From assembly GCA_022787165.1 (NCBI GenBank), contig JALFVL010000038.1, forward strand, positions 1 to 64,000: a DNA stretch of 64,000 nucleotides. Reading direction: 5' to 3'. Of this stretch, positions 1 to 9,813 are shown one piece after another (within the stretch, counting starts at the first letter, position 1; each line of letters begins with the position of its first letter). The notes below the pieces were generated by a model, which made no database searches, was not told where the DNA came from, and saw only the letters and a program-made list of their open reading frames with translations. Both the position numbers and the translations under genes were made by a program. The DNA comes from Clostridiales bacterium (GTDB taxonomy: Bacteria; Bacillota; Clostridia; Christensenellales; Aristaeellaceae).

Positions 1-1351
1 GGCACTGCATGGCGCGCATGGCGTTTTCGTCGCTCGCCGCGCTGATGGAGAGCGCGATAAGCATCTCGTCGGTATGCAGGCGCGGATTCTGGCTCTTCAT
101 GTAGCCCGTCTTCAGCGTCTGAATCGTACCAATGACCTCGGGGGAAATGAGCTTGATCTCGTCGGGGATGCCGGCCAGCGCCTTGAGCGCGTTGAGCAGC
201 GCCGCTGAGGAGGGGCCGAAGAGATCGGTCGTGCGTCCCGTGACCACCCGGCCGTCGGGCAGCTCGATGGCAGCCGCAGGCATGCCTGTGCGCTCCGCGA
301 CGGCAAGCGCCGCTGGCACGACGCTGTGCATTTCCGGCTCGATGTTGAGCGTGCGCATCAGCAGCTCGATCTTGCCGACCTCGTCGTCCGAGGTCAGGCC
401 CTGACGGCGCAGGCAGGCCGCCTTGAAGTAGCGGCGGATGATCTCCTGCCTGGATGCCTCGCAGCAGGCCTCGTCGTCCGTGATCGAGAAGCCTGCCATG
501 TTGACGCCCATGTCCGTCGGGCTCTTGTAGGGACATTCGCCGTAGATGCGCTCGAAGATCGTGCGCAGCACGGGATAGATCTCGATGTCGCGGTTGTAAT
601 TGACCGTCGTGACGCCGTAGGCCTCCAAATGGAAGGGATCGATCATGTTGACGTCGTTGAGGTCAGCCGTCGCCGCCTCGTAGGCGAGGTTGACCGGATG
701 CTTGAGCGGAAGATTCCAGATCGGGAAGGTCTCAAACTTTGCGTACCCCGCCTTGACGCCGCGCTTGTGCTCATGGTAGAGCTGCGAAAGGCAGGTCGCC
801 ATCTTGCCGCTGCCCGGGCCAGGCGCGGTCACGACGATCAGCGAGCGCGTCGTCTCGATATAATCGTTGCGGCCGTAGCCTTCATCGCTGACGACAAGCT
901 TGAGATCCGCCGGATAATTCGCAATGCGATAGTGGCGATAGACACGCAGGCCCAGCGCCTTCATCCTGTTCTCAAAGACGACGGCGGACGGCTGAGACGC
1001 ATACTGCGTCAGCGCAATGGAGCCGACATACAGCCCAAAGCCGCGAAAGATGTCGATCAGGCGCATGACGTCGGTATCATAGGTGATGCCCAGGTCGCCG
1101 CGCCGCTTGTTCTTTTCAATATCTCCCGCGTTGATGGCGATGACGATTTCCGCCTGATCGCGCAGCTCCAGCAGCATCTTGATCTTGTTGTCCGGCTCAA
1201 AGCCCGGAAGCACACGCGAGGCATGGTAGTCGTCAAAGAGCTTGCCGCCGAACTCAAGATACAGCTTGCCGCCGAACTGCGCAATCCTCTCCCGGATGCG
1301 CTCAGACTGCAGGCGAATATACTTCTGACTGTCAAAACCGATCCTCTTCAT
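1..1351 (-). CDS. DUF1846 (UPF0371) family protein, 3' end truncated by window edge
   Basis: Minus-strand reading frame [79 protein letters not shown]... with [21 protein letters not shown]; absent from the ORF track because it has no stop inside the window. Confidence 0.88.
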   Translation of the reverse strand, partial: MKRIGFDSQKYIRLQSERIRERIAQFGGKLYLEFGGKLFDDYHASRVLPGFEPDNKIKMLLELRDQAEIVIAINAGDIEKNKRRGDLGITYDTDVMRLIDIFRGFGLYVGSIALTQYASQPSAVVFENRMKALGLRVYRHYRIANYPADLKLVVSDEGYGRNDYIETTRSLIVVTAPGPGSGKMATCLSQLYHEHKRGVKAGYAKFETFPIWNLPLKHPVNLAYEAATADLNDVNMIDPFHLEAYGVTTVNYNRDIEIYPVLRTIFERIYGECPYKSPTDMGVNMAGFSITDDEACCEASRQEIIRRYFKAACLRRQGLTSDDEVGKIELLMRTLNIEPEMHSVVPAALAVAERTGMPAAAIELPDGRVVTGRTTDLFGPSSAALLNALKALAGIPDEIKLISPEVIGTIQTLKTGYMKSQNPRLHTDEMLIALSISAASDENAMRAMQC

Positions 1352-1438
1352 CTTCTGATTTCCCTTCATCTTAATGTCTGTTGTGCAGTTGCCTCGTTTC
1401 CCCGCTGTCCTCCTGCCGGCGCAGCACGGCAGTCCGGC

Positions 1439-2572
1439 TCACAGCGCCACGGGGCTTCTCCCGGCGTTCACGCCGCCGAACACGCGCAGATTCGGCGCGC
1501 AGCCGTCAAAGGCCAGATCACTGACCCGCGTCGTCGCGGGCATTTTGACAAATGAGAGTCGTGAGCAGCCAAAAAAGGCCATCCGCCCAATGCTGCCCGT
1601 TCCCCAGGGAAGCGTCACCTGCGTCAGGTTTTCGCAGCCGGCAAACGCGCTGTCGCAGACGTGCTCCAGCCCGCGCTCAAAGCTGACGCTCCTCATGGAG
1701 CGGCAGCCAAAGAAGGCGCTCTCCCCAATGGCGCGGACATTGCCGCCAATGACGAGCTGCTCAAGCGTGCCGCAGGCGAAAAACGCCTTGGGCGCGATTT
1801 CGCAGACAGCCCGCCCGCAGAGCTCCCCGGGAATCTCAATTCGGACGGGGCGTTCCTCCCGGGCTCCGAGCACGCGCAGCGAGCCGTCCTCCGTCTCTTC
1901 AAGGACAAGCGTTTCATCCTCCCGCCAGCTTTCGGAATCGTAGCCGATGCCGTTGAGCTGCGCGTACCGCCGGGCCGGCGCATCCTGCGCGCCGTGGAGC
2001 ACGAGCTGCCTGCCGCAGCCAAAGAACGCGCCGCCGCCGATCTGCACGACGCTCGAGGGGATATCCACCCGCGCAAGCGCGGCGCATTTGGAAAAGCACG
2101 ATGGGCCGAGCGCCTGCACCCCCGGCTCGATGCGCACGCGCTCCAGCCCGGCGCATTTGGCAAACGCCAGCGTGCCTACCCGGCCGACGCTCCCCGGGAT
2201 CGTCAGCCGGGTCAGGCGCGAGCAGCCGGAAAAGGCCATTTCGCCGATTTGCCTCAGGCCCTGCGGCAGCGTCACGCGCCGCATCGCCGTGCAGCCCTCA
2301 AACGCCCGGGCGGCAATCGCCGTCACCGGGCAACCGCCAGCCTCGAACTGGATGTCCAGATCGTCTGCTGCTTTGTCGATGCAGCGCACGACGGTCAGCG
2401 TTCCGTCCCCATTGTCCGCCAGCTCGAGCACATGCCGCGCAGCCATCGCGCAGGCAATGCCCGCTGCGGGATGCGTCACATTCTCCCGCGCAGGCGCGCT
2501 TCCCTGCACGCTGGCGCTGAAGCTGTCCTGCCCCAGCGTCTGCATGTCCCCTTTTTTCCTTGTGATGAGCAT
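1439..2572 (-). CDS. Leucine-rich repeat protein of BspA/LRR_5 type, no obvious signal peptide
   Basis: Repeated 'I...AF.GC..L..V.LP..L..IG..AF.GC' units; start MLITRKK chosen because GGAG lies upstream. Confidence 0.8.
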   Translation of the reverse strand: MLITRKKGDMQTLGQDSFSASVQGSAPARENVTHPAAGIACAMAARHVLELADNGDGTLTVVRCIDKAADDLDIQFEAGGCPVTAIAARAFEGCTAMRRVTLPQGLRQIGEMAFSGCSRLTRLTIPGSVGRVGTLAFAKCAGLERVRIEPGVQALGPSCFSKCAALARVDIPSSVVQIGGGAFFGCGRQLVLHGAQDAPARRYAQLNGIGYDSESWREDETLVLEETEDGSLRVLGAREERPVRIEIPGELCGRAVCEIAPKAFFACGTLEQLVIGGNVRAIGESAFFGCRSMRSVSFERGLEHVCDSAFAGCENLTQVTLPWGTGSIGRMAFFGCSRLSFVKMPATTRVSDLAFDGCAPNLRVFGGVNAGRSPVAL

Positions 2573-2700
2573 GTCCTGTCTCCTTGACCGTCCGCCGGAT
2601 TTTGTCACATTTCGCTCTATTATATCATTGCCCGCCCGGATTGGCAATCGGCCTGCGGGAACAACGCGCGAAGTTTTTCCGCGCTTTTTTTCGGTTTCTC

Positions 2701-2729
2701 TTGACAGTCTCCCGCTTCCGTTGTATCAT
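2701..2729 (+). promoter_or_regulatory. Sigma-A type promoter for SPFH gene
   Basis: TTGACA (2701-2706), 17-bp spacer, TATCAT (2724-2729). Confidence 0.75.
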
Positions 2730-2776
2730 GATGATATCAAAAAGCTATCATGTAAATCCGAAAGGGAGGGTTCTTT

Positions 2777-3784
2777 ATGGAAAACCGCATCGTTCAGCTG
2801 CCACAGGAGAAGACCTCGCCGCATTTAAACGGCTTTGCCGTGCTTCCCGTCGTGCTCGTCGGCTTTCTCGCCGCTGTTGCCTGCTTTGTGCTGAGCTGCT
2901 TCCGCCTGTCCCGCGCGTCTTATGTTATCGGCGGTGTGCTGCTGGGCGTGGGCATCGCAGGCATGGTCATCTTCCCAATTCTGATGGTGGGCTTCCGCGT
3001 CGTCGGGCCGAACCAGGCCATCGTGCTGACGCTCTTTGGCAAATACTTCGGCACGCTCCGAAAGCCCGGCTTCTACTATGTCAACCCCTTTGCCCTGGCC
3101 AATGCGCCCGCTGCTGCCGCGACCGAAGCAGCCGAGCCTGCCGTGCGCAGAAATGTGAACGGCCTCGAGTTCTCGTCCCTCCTCCGTGCCTCGAAGAAGA
3201 TTTCTCTGAAGACCCGCACGCTGGATAACCGCAAGCAGAAGGTCAACGACGCGCTGGGCAACCCGATCATCATCGGCTCCGTCGTCATCTGGCGCGTCGA
3301 CAACCCGACCGCCGCAGTCTTCTCTGTCGAGAATTTTGAGCAGTACCTGTCCATCCAGTGCGATTCCGTGATTCGCAACATCGCCCGCCTCTACCCCTAT
3401 GACACGATGGAAAATGACGCGGACGAGAAGACCCTGCGTGGCTCGAGCAGTGAGGTCTCCGAAATCATGCAGCAGGAGCTCGCCGAGCGCGTCCGGGATG
3501 CGGGGCTCGTCATCGAGGACGTGCGCATTACCACGCTCGCCTATTCCGATGAGATTGCCGCCGCCATGCTCCAGCGCCAGCAGGCGACCGCTATCATCGC
3601 CGCGCGCCAGAAGATCGTCGAGGGCGCGGTCGGCATGGTCAAAATGGCCATCGACCAGCTCAGTGAGGACGAGGTCGTCGTGCTCGACGAGGAGCGCAAG
3701 GCCGCGATGGTCTCCAACCTGCTTGTCGTCCTCTGCGGCAGCAAGGACGCGCAGCCCGTCGTCAACAGCGGCAGCCTCTACTGA
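2777..3784 (+). CDS. SPFH/Band 7 domain membrane protein
   Basis: Two N-terminal TM segments then [48 protein letters not shown]. Confidence 0.88.
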   Translation: MENRIVQLPQEKTSPHLNGFAVLPVVLVGFLAAVACFVLSCFRLSRASYVIGGVLLGVGIAGMVIFPILMVGFRVVGPNQAIVLTLFGKYFGTLRKPGFYYVNPFALANAPAAAATEAAEPAVRRNVNGLEFSSLLRASKKISLKTRTLDNRKQKVNDALGNPIIIGSVVIWRVDNPTAAVFSVENFEQYLSIQCDSVIRNIARLYPYDTMENDADEKTLRGSSSEVSEIMQQELAERVRDAGLVIEDVRITTLAYSDEIAAAMLQRQQATAIIAARQKIVEGAVGMVKMAIDQLSEDEVVVLDEERKAAMVSNLLVVLCGSKDAQPVVNSGSLY

Positions 3785-3801
3785 TTCCCGGAGGTGATCC
3801 C

Positions 3802-4059
3802 TTGAACGAACAGGAAATCCGGGAGCGCGAGGCGCAGCTTCAGGCGCGCCTCGCCCGCATCAGCGAGCTGGAAGCCGCCATTCTGCAAAAGGAAAAGGCC
3901 GTCAAGGACAGAGAAAAGGCGAAGAAGCAGGTGCTCCTTCGCCTCTCGCCGTCCCTCTGGGATGAAATTGCCGCCTGGGCGGAGGATGACTTCCGCTCAA
4001 TCAACGCGCAGATCGAATATCTGCTCAGCGAGGCTGTCCGGCACAGGAAAAAACGATAA
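3802..4059 (+). CDS. Arc-like ribbon-helix-helix DNA-binding protein with N-terminal coiled coil
   Basis: KKQVLLRLSPSLWDEIAAWAEDDFRSINAQIEYLLSEAV; immediately downstream of SPFH gene. Confidence 0.75.
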   Translation: MNEQEIREREAQLQARLARISELEAAILQKEKAVKDREKAKKQVLLRLSPSLWDEIAAWAEDDFRSINAQIEYLLSEAVRHRKKR

Positions 4060-4071
4060 TGCTGTTTTCGC

Positions 4072-4107
4072 AAAAGGGCATGCGCGGGTCTGCGTATGCC
4101 CCTTTTC
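4072..4107 (+). terminator. Rho-independent terminator after SPFH-RHH pair
   Basis: AAAAGGGCAT...ATGCCCCTTTTCTT stem with T-rich tail. Confidence 0.65.
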
Positions 4108-4260
4108 TTGGCCTCATCCCGCATGGCCGCGCCATAGGCGCTCCCTGCGATTTCCGACGTCTGCATGAGTCGCTGCTCGCGGCGGCTGACTCCCAGCCTC
4201 CAATCTGCCCAAAGGGCCTCATCTCTCAGGCCTCATTCTTCTGCGTTTCTCCTTTGGGGA

Positions 4261-5304
4261 TTACAGATACCGCCCGATTGCCTCGACAACCTCGCCGTTT
4301 TCCGCCGTCACGTCATCCGCGCAGCAGAGCGAATTGAGCACGGCCTCCTGCGTCGCCTCCGCGATCGCCCGGAAGGCGAGCTCGAGCGAATGCTCCGTGA
4401 CCACCTGCTGGGTCAGCACGCGATGCATGCCGCCATGGGGCATCCGGTTGGCCGTCGTAAAGCCGATCATCACGTCGCCGCTGCCGTGGCCGAAGTAGCT
4501 GCCGCAGCGCGCGAGGCCGACCGAGCAGCGCTTGAGAATCCGCCTGAGCTGGCGGTCGCTGACGGGCAGATCCGTCGCGACAATCATCATGATCGACCCG
4601 CGGTCATTGGGCTCCTCCCGCGGCGCAGCCTTCCTCCTGGCGAGAATCTCCTCGCCCAGCCGCCGCCCGCAGACGGTCAGCTCCTCCAGACAGCCGTGGT
4701 TGCTCTGCACGAGGACGCCGAGGGTGTAGGTCTTTCCCGCGATCATCAGCTGACGTGAGGCCGAGCCGATGCCGCCCTTGAGTCCGTGGCAGACCGTGCC
4801 CGCACCCGCGCCGACGTCGCCCTCGTCAAAGTCCTCCACTGCGTCCGCAATCGCCTGCATGACATGCGCCGCCGTCACGGGCCTGTCCTCAATGGCGTTG
4901 AGCGTCGCGTCGTTGCATTCGCCGACAACAGGGTTGATCGAGTGCATCTCCACCCGATCCTCCCGGCACCGCGCGGCCATGTAGCTGACCATCGCATCGT
5001 GAACGATGCCGACGTTGAGCGTGTTGGTCAGCGCAATCGGCGTCTCCAGCGTGCCCAGCTCGTCCACCTGCACAAGCCCCTGCGTCTTGCCAAAGCCATT
5101 GAGAACAAACGACGCCGCCGTGAGCTTGCTTTTGAACATGTTGTCCCCGCAGGGGAGAACGACCGTCACGCCGGTATGATGCCGCGCATCGCGGATGGTC
5201 GCGTGGCCCACGCGGACGCCCGGCACGTCGGTGATCTTGTTGAGTCTTCCCTTCGGCAGCATGCCGACCTGTATGCCGCGATCCGCGGCGCGTTTTGCGT
5301 TCAT
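4261..5304 (-). CDS. P1 (DmpA/S58) family peptidase
   Basis: ITDVPGVRVGHATI...GVLVQSNHGCLEELTV...RGSIMMIVATDLPVSDRQLRRILKR. Confidence 0.9.
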   Translation of the reverse strand: MNAKRAADRGIQVGMLPKGRLNKITDVPGVRVGHATIRDARHHTGVTVVLPCGDNMFKSKLTAASFVLNGFGKTQGLVQVDELGTLETPIALTNTLNVGIVHDAMVSYMAARCREDRVEMHSINPVVGECNDATLNAIEDRPVTAAHVMQAIADAVEDFDEGDVGAGAGTVCHGLKGGIGSASRQLMIAGKTYTLGVLVQSNHGCLEELTVCGRRLGEEILARRKAAPREEPNDRGSIMMIVATDLPVSDRQLRRILKRCSVGLARCGSYFGHGSGDVMIGFTTANRMPHGGMHRVLTQQVVTEHSLELAFRAIAEATQEAVLNSLCCADDVTAENGEVVEAIGRYL

Positions 5305-5306
5305 GC

Positions 5307-6618
5307 CTATCCTTCGCCCTCTTCTTCCCGCTTGGATTGTCCTGTGATGTCGCGAACAGCCTGCGCGGCCTCCTTCGCCGCGCTCTGCTCCTGTGCGCTG
5401 AGCGCGGCCAGCGCGGCCGCATTGTCCGTGTCGACGACGCGATAGACCGTCGTCATGTCCACCCTGTCCCGCGCAATGTATACCGGTGTGCAGACGAGCT
5501 CGCCCAGCGTCACACGACGGATGGACGGGTCATAGCTCACGGACAGATGCGCGATCATGCCCGCCGTGTTCTCCGCAGCGCGTGCGTCCGTCAGCAGGCT
5601 GCCCAGGGAATAGCAGACCACCGTCTCATAGTCAAGCCCGTCCGCGCGCGTCACACGCAGACGCTCCGTCTCCAGCACCACATTGGGATGCGTACCCAAA
5701 ATGATGTCCGCACCGGCCTGCGCCAGCGTCACGGCCAGCTGCCGGATCTCCATGGGGGTCTCCTGCTTGTTTTTCGTTCCCCAGTGCGGCAGCACGATGA
5801 CGACATTCGCCCCTGCCGCGCGCGCCTGGCGGATATCGTCGACCATCCGCTGCGCATCGATGGAACAAACCGCCGCGCGCTCCGCCTCCCGCGTCTGCTG
5901 CTTGCCCTCGTCGCTCAGCCCATAGGTATAGGCGAGCACGGCGACCTGCACGCCGTTGACGCCAAAGAGGCTGCTTCCCTGCGCGCTGCCGTTCAGCGAG
6001 ATGCCCGCGCTCGCCATTCCACGGGCTGTCAGCTCGCCGGCCGTCAGCGCCAGGCCTTCATAGCCCTTGTCAAGCGCCCGCTCTGTCGCAAGTGACACGA
6101 GGTCCGCGCCCACGGCGCGAAGCCCATCGAGGATTTGCGGCGGCGTATTGTAGTTTCCGTAGCCCTTTTGCGCACCGGCGGTCGTCGTTTCAAGCGTGAC
6201 GATAGACAGATCCGCGCTGCTGAGCGCGTCGCCGAGTCCCGCAAAGACGGGCTCAAAGTCATAATGGTCGCTTCCCTCCATCGCGCTCTCGCGGATGGCC
6301 TTTGGCGCGTAGACGGTTCCCCCAGCCGAGAGCGTAAACGTGCTCACGGCTGGCACGGGAGATGGCGAGGGCTGCGGCACATCCGCCTGTCGATCCTCTG
6401 TGGGCGAGGTCTGTGGCGCAGCGGCTTCAACCGCCGGCGCCTCCTGCGTCCCGCTCTCCCCGATCGGGAGGGAAAAAAGGACTTCGCTGCGCTCGGTCAG
6501 CCCGTTTCCGGCGATCACGGCCAGAAACACGCCGCATAGAATCAGGACGGCAGCGGTCAGCAACAGCATCAGCAGCGTCCCCAGGGAAACGCGCCGGTGT
6601 GTCCTGCGCTTTTTCAAG
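5307..6618 (-). CDS. CapA family (poly-gamma-glutamate/capsule) protein with degraded active-site motifs
   Basis: Family-like fold markers LETTTAG, LPHWGT, GADIILGTHPNVV, YSLGSL; TTG start at 6618 with upstream GAGGAGGG. Confidence 0.75.
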
Positions 6619-6703
6619 CTCCATCCCTCCTCTGTCGCTTCTTTATAAACAGAAACTCCGGACAGCCCATCATGCCCCCCCGCCCGGAGCCATCCGATCA
6701 AGC

Positions 6704-6739
6704 AAAAAAAGATGCACCCGGAAAAGCTCCGAATGCATC
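6704..6739 (-). terminator. Rho-independent terminator for ferredoxin gene
   Basis: Minus strand GATGCAttCGGAgctttTCCGggTGCATC followed by T7. Confidence 0.85.
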
Positions 6740-6753
6740 CGCAGTCGCAAGAC

Positions 6754-6924
6754 TCAGGCCTGAGCCGGGGCGCCCACCGGGCAGTTCTCCGCGCACGCAC
6801 CGCAGTCGATGCAGGTGTCCGCATCAATCACGTACTTGCCATCACCCTCGCTGATCGCGCTCACCGGGCAGTTGCCGGCGCAGACGCCGCAAGAGATGCA
6901 ATCGTCAGAAATCTGATAAGCCAT
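6754..6924 (-). CDS. 2[4Fe-4S] ferredoxin, 56 aa (not in ORF track)
   Basis: MAYQISDDCISCGVCAGNCPVSAISEGDGKYVIDADTCIDCGACAENCPVGAPAQA with two CxxCxxCxxxCP motifs; GGGAGGTG RBS. Confidence 0.96.
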   Translation of the reverse strand: MAYQISDDCISCGVCAGNCPVSAISEGDGKYVIDADTCIDCGACAENCPVGAPAQA

Positions 6925-6965
6925 ACTTTTCACCTCCCGGATAGTCTTTGGGTTTTTCCCGCTTC

Positions 6966-6994
6966 ATTTTAGCACGGTGCATAGGGTTTTGCAA
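6966..6994 (-). promoter_or_regulatory. Sigma-A type promoter for ferredoxin gene
   Basis: Minus strand TTGCAA-N17-TAAAAT. Confidence 0.7.
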
Positions 6995-7032
6995 GGTGAT
7001 TTTCGACTTTTCCCGCAGAATCCGCGCTCTGC

Positions 7033-8358
7033 TCAGAGCAGGTCCTCCGGCTCGTCGCCTTCCGCAAACTCAATTTCCTCGGCAGCGTTTTGTCTCGCCT
7101 GTACCGGGGCTTCCACCGTTTTCTCCTGCGCGGCGGGTTCCTCCGCAATCAGGTCAATCGTCTGCACGGAAGTCTCCGTCTCCTCGAACAGGATGGCGGC
7201 CTCCTCTGCCTGACGCAGGTTCGGTTCTGCCGAACTCCGTTCAGCCTCCGGCGCCATTTCCTGCCGATCTGCCGGCCAGGGCCGCGCCTCAGGCCTGCGC
7301 GGCGCCTGCCCCTGCTGTTCAGGTCTGTCGCCCTGTCCGCCGCGGCGGGGCGGCTTGTCCCCGCGGCGGGGCTTGCGTTCGTCGCCGCTCTCGGGCCGCG
7401 GACGCTCCCTGCGCGCGCCGCCCTCCTGCCTGCGTTCCGCCCGCTCGCCGCGTTCGCCCTTCTCGGGCTTCTCGCCGCGCTCTGGCCGCCGTCCCTTCTC
7501 GGGCTTCTCGCCGCCCTCGGGCTTCTCCGGGTGGGGCGCGGCGCTCTGTGCGTCCTGCGCCGGGCGCAGGCAATCGTCGATCGCGTAATCGCGCAGCTCA
7601 AACGAATCGCCAACCGCAATGCGCACCCGGACGCGCTCCTCAAGCACATTGATCGCGTTGATCGTGCCGACGCCATCGGGCGTGATAATCTCCCTGCCCA
7701 CGCGCGGCATGCGCTTGCGCGTCGTCTCATATTGATCCTGCTCGTATTTCAGGCAGCACATCAGCCGGTCGCAAAGGCCGGAGATTTTGGTCGGATTGAG
7801 CGAGAGATTCTGCTCCTTCGCCATCTTGATGGACACGGGCGTAAAGTCGCCCAGGAAGGAGCGGCAGCAGATCGGCCGCCCGCAGGGGCCGATGCCGCCG
7901 AGCATCTTCGCCTCGTCGCGAACACCGATCTGGCGCAGCTCAATGCGCGTCTTGAAGATACCCGCCAGATTCTTGACCAGCATTCTGAAATCGACGCGCC
8001 CGTTGGCCGTAAAATAGAAGATGATCTTGGAATGATCAAACGCGTATTCAACATCCACCAGCTTCATCTCGAGCTTGTGATCCGCGATGCGCTCCAGCGC
8101 GATGTCGAAGGCATCCTTTTCATATTGCTCGTTTCGCCTCTGAATCGCCAGATCCTGCTCTGTCGCAATGCGGATGATCGGCTTGAGCGGGGAGACGATG
8201 TTCTCGTCCGGCATCTCCATCACGCCGGACATGCACTCGCCCAGCTCCACGCCGCGCGCGGTCTCCGTCACGACGCTCATGCCGGTATGCAGCTCAAGCC
8301 CGTTCGGGTCAAAATCATATAGCTTGCTGGCGCGCTTGAAGCGCACCCTGACTACCAT
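7033..8358 (-). CDS. ricT: PSP1/RicT (YaaT) family protein with long charged C-terminal extension
   Basis: MVVRVRFKRASKLYDFDP...VDFRMLVKNLAGIFKTRIELRQIGVRDEAKMLGGIGPCGRPICCRSFL; next to holB and darA as in Bacillus. Confidence 0.9.
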   Translation of the reverse strand: MVVRVRFKRASKLYDFDPNGLELHTGMSVVTETARGVELGECMSGVMEMPDENIVSPLKPIIRIATEQDLAIQRRNEQYEKDAFDIALERIADHKLEMKLVDVEYAFDHSKIIFYFTANGRVDFRMLVKNLAGIFKTRIELRQIGVRDEAKMLGGIGPCGRPICCRSFLGDFTPVSIKMAKEQNLSLNPTKISGLCDRLMCCLKYEQDQYETTRKRMPRVGREIITPDGVGTINAINVLEERVRVRIAVGDSFELRDYAIDDCLRPAQDAQSAAPHPEKPEGGEKPEKGRRPERGEKPEKGERGERAERRQEGGARRERPRPESGDERKPRRGDKPPRRGGQGDRPEQQGQAPRRPEARPWPADRQEMAPEAERSSAEPNLRQAEEAAILFEETETSVQTIDLIAEEPAAQEKTVEAPVQARQNAAEEIEFAEGDEPEDLL

Positions 8359-9335
8359 TGCCACTTTGCATATTCCTCCGAAACCTTTAACAAAACCGTC
8401 TCCAGTGCCGAGGCGAAGGCGACGTTGCTGCCCAGCATTTTGCGGGCCTGCGTCACCTGCCGAGAAAGCGCTATTCCGCCCTCCGGCGGCACCGCGCGCG
8501 CATAGGCCTCTGCCTCCGCTGCATAGCCTGCGCCCTCCAGCGGCGATCCGCCGGACTGCGCGATCAAAATATCCCGCACAGCGCACTCGAGAACATCCAT
8601 CACCAGCGCCTGCCGCTCCTTGTCCTCCTTGTAGCGGTTAACCACCGCGAGTGCGCCGGACGGGCTGTGAACCGAAAAGACGTCCTTCGTCAGCGTCTGC
8701 CGGAGGGAAAGCTGCTCCTCGTCGATGGCAAGCGCCTGTCCCACACAGCCCTCCGCCATGCGCGCGCGCCGCGCCGCGTCCTGCGCGCCCAGCCCGAGCG
8801 CACGAAGCCGCGCCTCGGTCTGCTCCTGGGAGAGTGGATGAAAACGGATGACGCGGCAGCGCGAGACGACGGTCGGCAGCAGCGCGCCGGGCTGATCGGT
8901 CATCAGAAAGAAGACCGTCCCGGCGGGCGGCTCCTCCAGCGTCTTGAGCAGACAGTTCTGCGCGGCAGGCGTCATCCGCTCCGCCTCAGGAAAGAGCATG
9001 ATCTTCGCCCCGTCCTCAAAGGACTTGGTGCCAACCTCGTCAATGGCCTCGCGCAGCACATCCACGCCGATCGTCTTCTTGCCCTTTTCGGGCTCCACCG
9101 TGTGAACGTCAGGATGCGTACCCGCGAGCACCCGCCGGCACGGGCCACAGACGCCGCAGGGCTTTTTCTGTCCCTTGCACAGCGCCGTCATCGCGCACAG
9201 GCGCGCGACGCTCCGCTTGCCCGTTCCCTTCGGCCCGGCCAACAGATAGGCATGAACAAAGACGCCCCGCTCAAAATCGCTGTGAAGCCTGGCGATATGC
9301 GCGCTCTGCCCCTCAAAATCCTCAAACGCCGGCAT
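8352..9335 (-). CDS. holB: DNA polymerase III subunit delta'
   Basis: AYLLAGPKGTGKRSVARLCA, CxxC zinc residues, NCLLKTLEEPPAGTVFFLMTDQPGALLPTVVSRC. Confidence 0.92.
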   Translation of the reverse strand: MPAFEDFEGQSAHIARLHSDFERGVFVHAYLLAGPKGTGKRSVARLCAMTALCKGQKKPCGVCGPCRRVLAGTHPDVHTVEPEKGKKTIGVDVLREAIDEVGTKSFEDGAKIMLFPEAERMTPAAQNCLLKTLEEPPAGTVFFLMTDQPGALLPTVVSRCRVIRFHPLSQEQTEARLRALGLGAQDAARRARMAEGCVGQALAIDEEQLSLRQTLTKDVFSVHSPSGALAVVNRYKEDKERQALVMDVLECAVRDILIAQSGGSPLEGAGYAAEAEAYARAVPPEGGIALSRQVTQARKMLGSNVAFASALETVLLKVSEEYAKWQW

Positions 9336-9338
9336 GCC

Positions 9339-9671
9339 TTACACCTTCAGGAACTGGCTGACCTCCAGCACAAAGACCGTCGCGCCGCCCACCGTCACGC
9401 GGATCGGATACGGCACATAGACGCCGCCCGCGCCGCCGCTCATCGGGGTTGTCGACGCGGTGATCTGCTCCCGGCTCTTGCAGATTTTCTCGATGATCGA
9501 GAGCGCCTCGTCAAGCTTGTCGTCCTCTACGCCGCTGATCAGCGTCGTATTGCCCGCGCGAAGAAAACCGCCGGTTGTCGCCAGCTTCGTCACGCCAAAT
9601 CCCTTATCCATCAGTGCGGAAACCAGACGGCCCGCGTCCTCGTCCTGCACAATCGCCACAATCAGCTTCAT
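9339..9671 (-). CDS. darA: Cyclic-di-AMP receptor, PII-like (DarA/YaaQ)
   Basis: MKLIVAIVQDEDAGRLVSALMDKGFGVTKLATTGGFLRAGNTTLISGVEDDKLDEAL. Confidence 0.93.
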   Translation of the reverse strand: MKLIVAIVQDEDAGRLVSALMDKGFGVTKLATTGGFLRAGNTTLISGVEDDKLDEALSIIEKICKSREQITASTTPMSGGAGGVYVPYPIRVTVGGATVFVLEVSQFLKV

Positions 9672-9813
9672 CAATCTATTTCCTCCAATCAATCCGGCAG
9701 CCGTCCGACCGGCGGAAGGCATGCCGTGGAAGTACCGCTGTGCCCTCCCGGCACAGTTAGGTCTGCTTCTATTATACAGGATTGCGCGCCAAAAAGCTAG
9801 TGTTTCCTCCCGC

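Noticed and set aside
9757-9790. Promoter for darA (TATAAT at about 9769)
   Set aside because: Good -10 but no convincing -35 at 16-18 bp, so not listed as a feature.
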